Shown: piece by piece, positions 1 through 7,701 of the stretch | Layout of the letters: the number at the start of each line of letters is the position of its first letter | Position numbering within the stretch: the stretch's first letter is position 1 | NCBI RefSeq assembly: GCF_008630915.1 | Contig: NZ_CP043909.1 | Location: 2,170,001-2,234,000, forward strand | Length of the DNA: 64,000 bases | Direction: 5' to 3' | Source of the DNA: Acinetobacter suaedae | GTDB taxonomy: Bacteria; Pseudomonadota; Gammaproteobacteria; Pseudomonadales; Moraxellaceae | The notes under the pieces: model-generated | Databases searched by the model: none | What the model was told of the DNA's origin: nothing | Seen by the model: only the letters and a program-made list of their open reading frames with translations | Made by a program: the position numbers and the translations under genes

Positions 1-927
1 AATTTGGATGTGTTTTTTCTGCTGTTCAAAGCAATAAGGCTGTCGATTGATCTTGCCCGCATTCACCTCAATAGCCCCCGTTCGTCCAACAAAAGAAAAT
101 TGTTGGTTATCAGCACCGGCTAGGAACTGCTGGCTAAGCGTCCATGCATCACCACCAAATGCCAACAAACGTTGAAATGCCATATTCTCTGGTTGTTCTT
201 TGTAAGCCTCAATTAGGTCTGCCCATTGTCCATTATACAAAGCGGGTGTATCACAGAAACGTAATCCGATGGGAATAGATTTCCCCTCTTCGATACTCAT
301 CGGAGTTGCATAAATATTCTGTTTTGGTAATGAACCAAGCCCCATCATCCACTCATGATCCCCTAATAGTAACAATCCTGTTTTTTTAGGTAGTTTTTTA
401 GGTAATTCATGAATCACTTCAATCGCAGCATGTGACTGAGACATGAGTGACATCATAAATAGTTCTGTCGCAGACTCAGTCCCAGCTTCACGCAATACCA
501 ATAAAGTTTGGATTTGATCCTTGATGAGTAATTTATTTAAAGCTTCAGCGTCATGCTGTTTAGCCAAACTAAATTGCCATACATTTTCAGTTTGTGTATT
601 CACATCGTTTAGTGCTAACACAGGAACTTTCGGTTTTAGTTTAATCACCGCCTCAATATCAGATCGGCCTAATGGCCCAACAACCAATTTCGTATTTTTA
701 TTAACCCTAGTTTTAAAAATTTGATTTACGTTACTTTTTGCAGAATCCACGAAAATAATTTTTTCTTTACTTCCCGATGCTGTATAAGCACTCATGAAAC
801 CGCGTTTAATACTTTCACCAGCTCGCGCCATAGGGCCCGATTCAGGTAGAATGACCAATACGTCCGCATAGGCTGGACTAATCAATGCTGCCAAACTAAG
901 TAGCAGCCAATATTTTTTTGAATACAT
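1..927 (-). CDS. lpoA: Penicillin-binding protein activator LpoA (LppC family), 3' end outside window
   Basis: 309 codons are visible; the reading frame is open to the left edge. The family binds the outer-membrane-facing side of bifunctional PBP1A and stimulates peptidoglycan synthesis, and has a periplasmic-binding-protein-like fold. The N-terminus is a clear secretion signal (MYSKKYWLLLSLAALISPAYA, then DVLVILP), followed by the LppC-like core with 'ILPESGPMARAGESIKRGF', 'VVGPLGRSDIEAV' and 'PVLALNDV'. The signal ends in an Ala-X-Ala type I site (AYA|D); there is no Cys lipobox, so this copy is not an obvious lipoprotein, unlike E. coli LpoA. It is divergent from rsmI with 16 bp between start codons, the same arrangement as E. 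coli yraM/yraL, which supports the call. Confidence 0.85.
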   Translation of the reverse strand, partial: MYSKKYWLLLSLAALISPAYADVLVILPESGPMARAGESIKRGFMSAYTASGSKEKIIFVDSAKSNVNQIFKTRVNKNTKLVVGPLGRSDIEAVIKLKPKVPVLALNDVNTQTENVWQFSLAKQHDAEALNKLLIKDQIQTLLVLREAGTESATELFMMSLMSQSHAAIEVIHELPKKLPKKTGLLLLGDHEWMMGLGSLPKQNIYATPMSIEEGKSIPIGLRFCDTPALYNGQWADLIEAYKEQPENMAFQRLLAFGGDAWTLSQQFLAGADNQQFSFVGRTGAIEVNAGKINRQPYCFEQQKKHIQI

Positions 928-943
928 TATGGAGTTACCTTTT

Positions 944-1780
944 ATGAGTGCTCAATTATTTGTTGTAGCAACCCCGATTGGGCACTTGGATGACATGACG
1001 TTTCGTGCAATCGATATTTTAAAATCAGTCTCGGTGGTTGCAGCAGAAGATACCAGACAATCTGCTCAATTATTCAAACACTATAATATCTCAACTCCGC
1101 TCACTGCGTGTCATGATCACAACGAAAGTAACAAAATTGATCAACTTCTCCAAAAAATGTTAAATGGAGAAACAGTTGCATTAATCAGCGATGCTGGAAC
1201 ACCTTTAATTAGTGATCCAGGGTTTAAACTTGTTCGTGCTGCCCAAGAACATGGTATTCGTGTGATTCCAGTCCCGGGCGCATGTGCCGCAATTGCTGCA
1301 TTAAGTGCAGTTGGTTTACCGAGTGATCGCTTTAGTTTTGAAGGTTTTTTACCATCAAAGGCGTCTCAACGAATTAGCCAGCTTGAGAAACTCAAAGATG
1401 AAACACAAACACTTATTTTTTATGAAGCTCCACATCGTATTTTGGCGTGTATTCAAGATATGGTCCAAGTTTTTGGTGAAGATCGTCCAGTAGGTTTTGC
1501 CCGTGAAATCACCAAAACCTTTGAAACCATCAAGAAAATGACTTTAAAAGAGTTACTTGATTTCATTCAAAATGATCACAACCAAGAGAAAGGCGAAATT
1601 GTAGTCGTTGTTGGCGGTGCAACCACTGAAAAAGATATGGCACAAGATAAATTGGATGAGCTATTAAAACGCTTGCTGCAAGATTTATCCGTAAAAGCAG
1701 CATCTCAACTTGCTGCAGATTTAACTGGAATTAAAAAGAAAATTGCATATCAACGTGCTTTAGAGTTGACTCAAGCTTAG
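944..1780 (+). CDS. rsmI: 16S rRNA (cytidine(1402)-2'-O)-methyltransferase RsmI
   Basis: Methylates the 2'-OH of C1402 in the 16S rRNA decoding centre using S-adenosylmethionine. The 278-aa product has the tetrapyrrole-methylase fold: N-terminal 'FVVATPIGHLDDMT', 'AAEDTRQSAQL', the SAM-binding 'ALISDAGTPLISDPG' segment and 'VIPVPGACAAIAALSAVGLPSD'. An in-frame ATG lies upstream at 929, but the ATG at 944 is preceded at about 9 nt by GGAG and gives the usual family N-terminus (MSAQLFVVATPIG), so 944 is preferred. Divergent from lpoA, as in other gammaproteobacteria. A stem-loop follows the gene. Confidence 0.95.
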   Translation: MSAQLFVVATPIGHLDDMTFRAIDILKSVSVVAAEDTRQSAQLFKHYNISTPLTACHDHNESNKIDQLLQKMLNGETVALISDAGTPLISDPGFKLVRAAQEHGIRVIPVPGACAAIAALSAVGLPSDRFSFEGFLPSKASQRISQLEKLKDETQTLIFYEAPHRILACIQDMVQVFGEDRPVGFAREITKTFETIKKMTLKELLDFIQNDHNQEKGEIVVVVGGATTEKDMAQDKLDELLKRLLQDLSVKAASQLAADLTGIKKKIAYQRALELTQA

Positions 1781-1794
1781 CTATAAACATGGAT

Positions 1795-1825
1795 GCAAGG
1801 TAATTATCAGAAGATATTACCTTGC
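1795..1825. terminator. Stem-loop between convergent rsmI and argP
   Basis: Perfect 9-bp inverted repeat gcaaggtaa / ttaccttgc with a 13-nt loop, lying between the stops of rsmI (+) and argP (-). Neither side has a strong T-run, so it may be a weak or bidirectional transcription end. Confidence 0.4.
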
Positions 1826-1846
1826 TCTATTATCAAAAAATTTCCA

Positions 1847-2737
1847 TCATTTCAGCGCTTGCTTAGCCGCTTGAACAATACATTCTGTCAATACATCCAA
1901 TTGTTTAGACTGTCGTTTCCAATGATGCCAATATAATGGAATATCAAGTTGGGCATCAGGCATAATATCAACAAGCGTTCCATTTTCGAGTAGCGGTTGA
2001 ACCTGCAACTCAGGCACCATGCCATAACCCAAACCTAATTGAATTGCTTTGACGAAAGCATCTGTTGCTGGAATAAAACTATAGGGATAACTTTGCATCG
2101 GTAAGCCATACCCCTTTAATAAAACCTCTGAATGCATTAAGTCTTTATGATTAAAAATAACTGCTGGCGTTTTTCTTAATGCTTCTCTATTAACTCCAGC
2201 ACTGAACCATTTATTTACAAATTCAGCTGAAGCCAACATTTTATAACGCATTTTTCCTAGAGGTTGAGCTAAACAACCTGACATAACCTGCTCTTCGGCA
2301 GTGATACAGGCATTCACCTGTCCTGTTTCTAATAATGTATGGGTATGTGATTGATCATCAATTTTAAGCTCTAAAACGATTTTTTCTCTAAACAGAGTTG
2401 GCTGAATACTCGGTAACAACCATGTTGCCAATGAATCTGCATTGGATGCCAAAGCAATCTTATAAAATTCCGATTCAGAGGATTTTCCCATCAAACCTTG
2501 TAAAAGATTTTGTTCCATTAACCGAGTATGACGCAAATGCTGTAACAAGGTTTGCCCTGCCTGGGTAAGCACACATGGTCGTCCGCGAATAATTAAAACT
2601 TGTCCTAAATACTTTTCTAAAGCTTGTACACGTAACGATACTGCAGAAGGTGTAATGTATAAGTGTTCTCCTGCCGCATCAAAACTTCCTGCTTCAGCTA
2701 CAGCAAGAAATGCTTCACACTGTTTACTATCTAACAC
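1847..2737 (-). CDS. argP: LysR-family regulator ArgP (IciA)
   Basis: 296-aa LysR-type regulator. The N-terminal winged helix-turn-helix covers residues about 2-60 ('FLAVAEAGSFDAAGEHLYITPSAVSLRVQALEKYLG') and is followed by the effector-binding periplasmic-binding-like domain. In E. coli, ArgP senses lysine/arginine and activates the exporter gene argO. Here it lies divergent from an argO homologue with about 107 bp between them, which is the main reason for the specific name. The start codon is GTG at 2735-2737, preceded by a GGTGGGTGAG purine-rich stretch. Most likely it controls the facing argO promoter, as in E. coli; that is inference from position. Confidence 0.88.
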   Translation of the reverse strand: MLDSKQCEAFLAVAEAGSFDAAGEHLYITPSAVSLRVQALEKYLGQVLIIRGRPCVLTQAGQTLLQHLRHTRLMEQNLLQGLMGKSSESEFYKIALASNADSLATWLLPSIQPTLFREKIVLELKIDDQSHTHTLLETGQVNACITAEEQVMSGCLAQPLGKMRYKMLASAEFVNKWFSAGVNREALRKTPAVIFNHKDLMHSEVLLKGYGLPMQSYPYSFIPATDAFVKAIQLGLGYGMVPELQVQPLLENGTLVDIMPDAQLDIPLYWHHWKRQSKQLDVLTECIVQAAKQALK

Positions 2738-2844
2738 TCACCCACCTAAATTATTTTTAGCCAAACCTAATTATTCTTAATATTACTTATTTTACCTTTA
2801 AAAGTCAGATAATTCTCACATCTAGATTTTCCGTTTTATTTGTT

Positions 2845-3447
2845 ATGTTCTCTCTTAGCGTCTTTATGAAAGGTTTTGGTATTGGTAGCGGTCTTATTGT
2901 CGCTATTGGTGCTCAAAATGCTTTCGTTTTAAAACAAGGTTTAAAGCAACAATATGTATTTTGGCTATGCTTATTGTGTGCACTTTCTGACTCCATTTTA
3001 ATTGCATTAGGTGTATTGGGTTTTGCCGAGATCATGGCTACGTCACCACTGTTAATAACAATTGCTAAATATTTAGGGGCAACATTTTTATTGGTCTATG
3101 GTGCTAAAGCATTTCATGCAGCTTTGAAAAACACTCAAAGCATAGAACTTATGAGCCATCAAAAACAGACTTTAACTCAAGTGCTTTTAACAGGTCTTGC
3201 TTTCACTTGGTTAAATCCACATGTCTATGTAGACACAATTGTTTTAATTGGATCGGTTGCCACGCAGTTCGAGGATAAAATCAGTTTTGCACTTGGTAGT
3301 ATTGTTGCATCATGGATTTTCTTTTTTAGCTTAGGATACGGTTCTAAACTGTTAAAGCCGTTATTTACCAACCCAAAGGCGTGGAAGGTCTTAGATTTTA
3401 TCATTGGTTGTATGATGTGGAGTATCGCAATTTCATTACTCCTCTAA
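2845..3447 (+). CDS. argO: Arginine/lysine exporter ArgO (LysE family)
   Basis: 200-aa inner-membrane LysE/RhtB-type exporter with about six hydrophobic segments. Diagnostic stretches are 'GLIVAIGAQNAFVLKQG' near the N-terminus, 'LCALSDSILIALGVLGFAE' and 'TWLNPHVYVDTIVLIGS', which match E. coli ArgO closely. It exports basic amino acids, protecting against excess arginine/lysine and toxic analogues. ATG 2845 gives the family-length N-terminus. It is a single-gene unit ending in a strong hairpin at 3461-3490 and is divergent from argP, its expected activator. Confidence 0.92.
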   Translation: MFSLSVFMKGFGIGSGLIVAIGAQNAFVLKQGLKQQYVFWLCLLCALSDSILIALGVLGFAEIMATSPLLITIAKYLGATFLLVYGAKAFHAALKNTQSIELMSHQKQTLTQVLLTGLAFTWLNPHVYVDTIVLIGSVATQFEDKISFALGSIVASWIFFFSLGYGSKLLKPLFTNPKAWKVLDFIIGCMMWSIAISLLL

Positions 3448-3460
3448 TTTATTAAAAACG

Positions 3461-3490
3461 AAAAAGTATCATCCGTAGATGATACTTTTT
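3461..3490. terminator. Bidirectional intrinsic terminator between argO and the cation transporter
   Basis: Perfect 13-bp stem aaaaagtatcatc / gatgatacttttt with a CGTA loop, flanked by A/T tracts on both sides. It serves argO (+, stop 3447) and the convergent transporter gene (-, stop 3504). Confidence 0.85.
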
Positions 3491-3503
3491 AAACAACACA
3501 TAT

Positions 3504-4145
3504 CTATGCTTCTCGCCCCATTGTAATACTCGATTGTTTTCTTTCTCGCAATGACTGTCTAATAACAGCATAACCTGAAGAAACACCTAAGTACGCGATA
3601 ATAAAGGCAACAAACAAATCAGGAAACATAGTGCCCGTTCCCAAGACACCTAAAGCTGCGACAATAATCGCAATATTTGCAATTGCATCATTACGACTAC
3701 ATAACCACACAGAACGCATATTCGCATCACCATCTCGAAAGGCATAAAGCATTACTGCTACAGCAACATTTACTAGCAACGCGAGGACACCAATTGCACC
3801 CATCAACATTGGTTCTGGTACCATACCATGCCACCATGACCAAAATACTTTTACAATAACAAACACGCCGAATGCAGCCATAGTCATTCCTTTTAATAAT
3901 GCCGCAGTTGCTCTCCAATACAATGTCATCGATAGTACGGCTAAAGAAATTGCATAGTTTGCAGCATCCCCAGCAAAATCTAGTGCATCTGCCCACAATG
4001 AAACTGAGCGTGCATGCGATCCACCTATAATCTCCACAAAAAACATTAATGCATTTAAAACCAGCGCAATCCATAATGCTCTTCGGAATTTTGGGCTAAT
4101 TTTTTGTGTTGGGGAACAGGTTGTACTACATCCACATCCAGCCAT
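3504..4145 (-). CDS. CDF-like heavy-metal cation transporter
   Basis: 213-aa inner-membrane protein with about five or six hydrophobic segments, related to the cation diffusion facilitator superfamily that exports Zn2+/Cd2+/Co2+. The short N-terminus is Cys-rich (MAGCGCSTTCSP). The TM2 metal site reads D-F-A-G-D (DxxxD, as in FieF-type transporters). The TM5 site reads 'RNDAIAN', so the usual HxxxD is DxxxN. ATG 4143-4145 is preferred over an upstream GTG because GTGAG lies about 9 nt before it. The gene is divergent from a CadR/ZntR-like MerR regulator with a recognisable operator between, so induction by Cd/Zn/Pb is the likely control. It lacks the long C-terminal cytoplasmic domain of classical CDFs. 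The exact metal is unknown. Confidence 0.78.
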   Translation of the reverse strand: MAGCGCSTTCSPTQKISPKFRRALWIALVLNALMFFVEIIGGSHARSVSLWADALDFAGDAANYAISLAVLSMTLYWRATAALLKGMTMAAFGVFVIVKVFWSWWHGMVPEPMLMGAIGVLALLVNVAVAVMLYAFRDGDANMRSVWLCSRNDAIANIAIIVAALGVLGTGTMFPDLFVAFIIAYLGVSSGYAVIRQSLRERKQSSITMGREA

Positions 4146-4179
4146 GACTTTTCTCACTTAATATTTTATAGTGATTTAA

Positions 4180-4204
4180 AACCCTAGAGTAACTCCAGAG
4201 TCAA
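4180..4204 (-). promoter_or_regulatory. MerR-type operator/promoter of the cation transporter
   Basis: Read on the minus strand: -35 TTGACT (4204-4199), a 19-bp spacer holding the imperfect dyad of ACTCTGGAGTTACTCTAGGGT (plus-strand 4181-4201), then -10 TTAAAT. The overlong 19-bp spacer with an internal dyad is the signature of promoters activated by MerR-family DNA distortion, and the sequence resembles ZntR/CadR boxes. Confidence 0.75.
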
Positions 4205-4206
4205 GC

Positions 4207-4656
4207 ATGATGAACTTTACAATTGGACAATTATCAAAAAAGGCAGGTGTTTCTGTCGATACCATTCGTTATTATGAAAAAATAGGACTACTTGAAAAAG
4301 CAAAACGAACTGCTGGAAATTATCGAAATTACTCTGAACAAATGCTTTCAGAACTGTTATTTCTAAAACATTGTCGAGAGTTAGGTATCACTTTGCAAGA
4401 TATACAAAAACTCAAAGAGTTATCAACCAACCCCGATCAGACATGTAGTGAAGTTGATCGTTTGATTGACCAATATCTTGCCGATGTATCGCAAAAAATT
4501 AACAACTTAAAGCATCTTAAACAAGATTTAATGTACTTAAAACAACAATGCTCTCAACATCGTACAATTGAACAATGTGGAATTTTAAAAGAACTACACC
4601 AACCATTAGAATGCGAACACGAATCACACCAGCATAAAAAAGCACCACAATCGTGA
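4207..4656 (+). CDS. MerR-family metal regulator, CadR/PbrR/ZntR-like
   Basis: 149-aa MerR protein. The N-terminal helix-turn-helix is 'TIGQLSKKAGVSVDTIRYYEKIGLL'; a dimerisation helix follows. Metal ligands fit the Cd/Pb/Zn subgroup: a Cys in 'PDQTCSEVDR' (CadR Cys77 position) plus two C-terminal Cys in 'QQCSQHRTIEQCGILKEL'. The tail is His-rich (HESHQHKK), as in CadR-type regulators. It very likely activates the divergent transporter gene through the 19-bp-spacer promoter at 4180-4204. Two adjacent ATGs (4207 and 4210) are possible starts. The stop codon is inside a terminator hairpin. Confidence 0.87.
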   Translation: MMNFTIGQLSKKAGVSVDTIRYYEKIGLLEKAKRTAGNYRNYSEQMLSELLFLKHCRELGITLQDIQKLKELSTNPDQTCSEVDRLIDQYLADVSQKINNLKHLKQDLMYLKQQCSQHRTIEQCGILKELHQPLECEHESHQHKKAPQS

Positions 4657-4664
4657 TGCTTTTT
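4637..4664. terminator. Terminator overlapping the merR stop codon
   Basis: AAAAAGCA / TGCTTTTT stem with an inner CAC/GTG pairing and an AATC loop; the TGA stop of the regulator (4654-4656) lies inside it. A- and T-tracts on both sides allow termination in both directions; the convergent neighbour ends at 4677. Confidence 0.75.
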
Positions 4665-4676
4665 GAATCTTCTAAC

Positions 4677-4925
4677 TTATTCGTGAGTTTCGCCCGGCGG
4701 AACTTCAGTAATACGCCCACCACGTGCAAGGAATGCTGCAACTTCATCTTCTAAAGCTTGGCGTTGTTTCTGCTTAGCAGTAACAGTTAAGCTTTCAGCT
4801 TCAGCTAGATCTGCATCATTAATGCTTGATTCCTCGTCAGTCGCACCATTCTCGGCAGCTTTCGCTTCCTCATCATCTACAGTCGCATCTTCTGTATTTT
4901 CGTCGTAATCATTCATTTCCGTCAT
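4677..4925 (-). CDS. SutA-like small acidic RNA polymerase-binding protein (tentative)
   Basis: 82-aa protein in two parts: a very acidic, probably disordered N-terminal half (residues 1-45, dominated by D/E/A) and a compact C-terminal segment 'AKQKQRQALEDEVAAFLARGGRITEV'. The C-terminal segment resembles that of Pseudomonas SutA, a disordered RNA polymerase-binding factor that raises transcription of ribosomal and maintenance genes during slow growth. A strong GGGGAG ribosome-binding site precedes ATG 4925. It lies downstream of ubiI across a 173-bp gap, so probably has its own promoter. Family assignment rests on recalled motif similarity, not a search. Confidence 0.55.
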   Translation of the reverse strand: MTEMNDYDENTEDATVDDEEAKAAENGATDEESSINDADLAEAESLTVTAKQKQRQALEDEVAAFLARGGRITEVPPGETHE

Positions 4926-5098
4926 ATTACTCTCCCCACAATGACTAAATCTTCATCATCGCTATTTGGTCATCAGAACTTGATGAAATTTAACAAGCTC
5001 TTCTCGTTTATCAAAGCAAAATATTTATCAATTTGCGCTTTTTTCAACCAAATTCACTCTGATTTATAAATGATTGTTTAAAAAATATCTACTGTTTT

Positions 5099-6331
5099 TT
5101 AGCACGCATAACGCGTCTCTTTCAATGCGACCAATCCATTGGCTTGTTGCATGAAACGATCTTTAAGCCAATCCAGTTGTTCAACCTGTTTCAGACCTAA
5201 ATTTCTCGCCCAAACAAAAGGAAATAACTCTGAACTTTCTAACCAACCTATCGCTGACATGCTATGCATCATGGCATCGTTCTGCCCTTTACGTTGGTGT
5301 TCGTAACGTAACAAAGTCTGCTCATTTGCCCATACACCACGTTTTAGATCGTGCAGCAAAACATCACAAAGCACCGCTGCATCTAAGCAACCAATATTGA
5401 CACCTTGTCCAGCTAAAGGATGAATCACATGTGCTGCATCTCCAATCAATGCTAGACCTGATTTGATATACCGTTGCGCAGCGCGAGCTTTCAATGGGAA
5501 CTGTGCTCTTGAACGTACTTCAACCACTTCACCAAGCATTTGCAAACTTTCTTGGGTCAGCAATTGCATAAATTCCTGATCACTGAGTGCTGAATATTCA
5601 TCAGCATAATCATCTGGTAATGTCCACACAATCGATTGCCAATAACCATTGTCTTGCGCGTCCAAACTCGCCATTGGTAAATAAGCCAATGGTCCTGTTG
5701 GTAGGAAAATTTGGCGTGCCACATATTGATTCGGTTGAGTGGTTTTAATCGCACAACTGATTGCAGCTTGTTTGTAATCTAAGACATCCAAATCAATATA
5801 AGCTTGTTCACGTACAAACGAGTTTGCCCCATCAGCACCGATCAACAGTTTGGTTTTCAACGTTGTACCATCTGCTAGCTGAATCGACCAACCTTGTGGA
5901 ATTTGCTCGATACGAATCACTTTCACCTGAGTGCGGTAATCTTTAAGCTGCTGCAACATTTTTTGTTGAATCGCAACATTCAGGACACTTGGCTCCACCA
6001 TTGAACCCAATGCTTGATCTGCATGTGGTGGTCGCTCCGATGCATGTCCAAAATTGATTTCTCCATAGCCATTTTTATTCCAGACCTGCATGCCTGAATA
6101 TGGCATCTGACGGGCTAAATCATCCCAAACATCCACAGTCTTTAATAGATGAATGGTTGCCTGACTGAGGGCCAACACGCGTGGATTCATCACCGCAAGT
6201 GTTTTTTCTTGATCCAGTACAGGGGCAGCGTCCAATACTGTTGCTTGCACATTACCTTGTGCCAATAGCAAGGCGGTTAAGCCACCAACCAAGCCACCTC
6301 CTACAATGACCACATCTAACATTTCACTCAT
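5099..6331 (-). CDS. ubiI: Ubiquinone-pathway FAD monooxygenase UbiI/VisC type
   Basis: 410-aa flavoprotein hydroxylase of the UbiH/COQ6 family, acting on a polyprenylphenol ring in ubiquinone synthesis. Visible motifs: N-terminal FAD-binding 'VVIVGGGLVGGLTALLLA' (GxGxxG), the 'IGADGANSFVRE' DG motif, and 'LALIGDAAHVIHPLAGQGVNIG' (the GD...P FAD/ribityl motif). It is the second gene of a ubiH-ubiI pair: its start overlaps the ubiH stop by 4 nt, so the two are translationally coupled. By position in the pepP-ubiH-ubiI order it corresponds to E. coli ubiI (visC, C5 hydroxylase). Telling UbiI from UbiF by sequence alone is uncertain. Confidence 0.82.
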   Translation of the reverse strand: MSEMLDVVIVGGGLVGGLTALLLAQGNVQATVLDAAPVLDQEKTLAVMNPRVLALSQATIHLLKTVDVWDDLARQMPYSGMQVWNKNGYGEINFGHASERPPHADQALGSMVEPSVLNVAIQQKMLQQLKDYRTQVKVIRIEQIPQGWSIQLADGTTLKTKLLIGADGANSFVREQAYIDLDVLDYKQAAISCAIKTTQPNQYVARQIFLPTGPLAYLPMASLDAQDNGYWQSIVWTLPDDYADEYSALSDQEFMQLLTQESLQMLGEVVEVRSRAQFPLKARAAQRYIKSGLALIGDAAHVIHPLAGQGVNIGCLDAAVLCDVLLHDLKRGVWANEQTLLRYEHQRKGQNDAMMHSMSAIGWLESSELFPFVWARNLGLKQVEQLDWLKDRFMQQANGLVALKETRYAC

Positions 6332-7536
6332 GCTTTCAGCCCCATTGCGTAATTGGCAACCAACGGCTTAATTCCCGGAATCACGTCAAAGGCAACCAAT
6401 CCTGTATTACGTATTAATTTTAAAATTGGATTTTGATTACTAAAGCCACGAACGACTGAATCACAGAACTTGATCACGCGTTGTTGGTCTTTCAAACGTG
6501 CTTGCTCATAAGCCAACAAATTGTCTGGGTGACCAATATCATCTGACTTCACTAATTGTTCCATCAAGAAACGAACCAGCACATCAGCATCACGTAAGCA
6601 CAGATTAAAACCTTGTCCTGCAACAGGGTGAATGGTGTGTGCTGCATTGCCCATCAACACCACACGCCCAACGGCTTGTTTATGTGCCAAGACTTGAGAC
6701 AATGGATAACTAAAACGTTTGCCTGTTTTTTCAAATTTACCCGCACGATCGCCATAGGTTTCCTGTAGGGCTTCAAGGAAGTGCTGATCGTTTTCTTCAC
6801 CTAACCATTCAGCTTCCGTACCCTTCTTCACAGGCCAAACCACTGAACGGCGGTATTCACCCGGTAACGGTAAAAGTGCCAACGGTCCTAAAGCGCTAAA
6901 ACGTTCAAAGCCAACTTGTTGATGCGGTTTAGAAGTTTGCACAGTGGTGACAATCGCCACTTGGTCATAATCATGTTCATCTACACCCACGCCAATCGCC
7001 TGACGACAGAACGAATCACGACCATCGGCTGCGATCAGTAATTTTGATTCGAGCTGTAGGTTTTCCTCACCACGCTGCGCTTCGATATAAACAAACTCAG
7101 CATTTTGAGTTAAAGTCGTAACCTTTACCCCATCAATCAACTCAATGAGTGGTTGTTGGCGCACTTGAGTCAGCAATACTCGACCTAACCACGCATTCTC
7201 AATCACCTGCCCAAAGCTTTCTACTTTTTCTTGTTCTGCGACTAGTCGTGCTTTACCAAAGCTACCTTGCTCTGTGATATGCACTTGTAAAATTGGGGTC
7301 GCATGCTGTTGTAATGCATCCCACAATCCTAACTTTTGATAAATTTGCACACTACGGCGTGACAATGCGGTATTTCTTGCATCAAAACTAGAATGATAAG
7401 GCGCAAGGTTTTCATCATCATAATTTGGATATTTCACAGCTTCTAATAGCTTTACGGCAATATTAGATTTTGCCAACATTAAAGCAAGGCTGAGTCCAAC
7501 CATACCCCCACCGACAATGATGACTTGTTGCTGCAT
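6328..7536 (-). CDS. ubiH: 2-octaprenyl-6-methoxyphenol hydroxylase UbiH
   Basis: 402-aa FAD-dependent monooxygenase of ubiquinone biosynthesis (C1 hydroxylation in E. coli). Motifs: 'VIIVGGGMVGLSLALMLA' for FAD, 'SFDARNTALSRRSVQIYQKLGLW' typical of UbiH, 'LIAADGRDSFCRQ', and 'VVLMGNAAHTIHPVAGQGFNL'. An AAGGA box precedes ATG 7536. It lies downstream of pepP, but a terminator at 7658-7684 separates them, so ubiH-ubiI probably starts at its own promoter in the roughly 120 bp upstream. Confidence 0.9.
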   Translation of the reverse strand: MQQQVIIVGGGMVGLSLALMLAKSNIAVKLLEAVKYPNYDDENLAPYHSSFDARNTALSRRSVQIYQKLGLWDALQQHATPILQVHITEQGSFGKARLVAEQEKVESFGQVIENAWLGRVLLTQVRQQPLIELIDGVKVTTLTQNAEFVYIEAQRGEENLQLESKLLIAADGRDSFCRQAIGVGVDEHDYDQVAIVTTVQTSKPHQQVGFERFSALGPLALLPLPGEYRRSVVWPVKKGTEAEWLGEENDQHFLEALQETYGDRAGKFEKTGKRFSYPLSQVLAHKQAVGRVVLMGNAAHTIHPVAGQGFNLCLRDADVLVRFLMEQLVKSDDIGHPDNLLAYEQARLKDQQRVIKFCDSVVRGFSNQNPILKLIRNTGLVAFDVIPGIKPLVANYAMGLKA

Positions 7537-7657
7537 AATATTATTCCTTATCAGTTTTTCATGACTTGATGTTTCGGGTCTATCTTACTCTAACTCAAAT
7601 TGGGATTGGAATTTGTACTTTGTTTGGTCTGTGTTTTATTTTAATTCGACAAATAAA

Positions 7658-7684
7658 AAAAGGCTTATCCGAGAATAAGCCTTT
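7658..7684 (-). terminator. Intrinsic terminator of pepP
   Basis: Minus-strand hairpin formed by aggcttat / ataagcct (AAAGGCTTATTC-TCGG-ATAAGCCTTT) followed by a run of seven T, 18 nt after the pepP stop codon. Confidence 0.85.
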
Positions 7685-7701
7685 AGATCAATATTTCTGA
7701 C

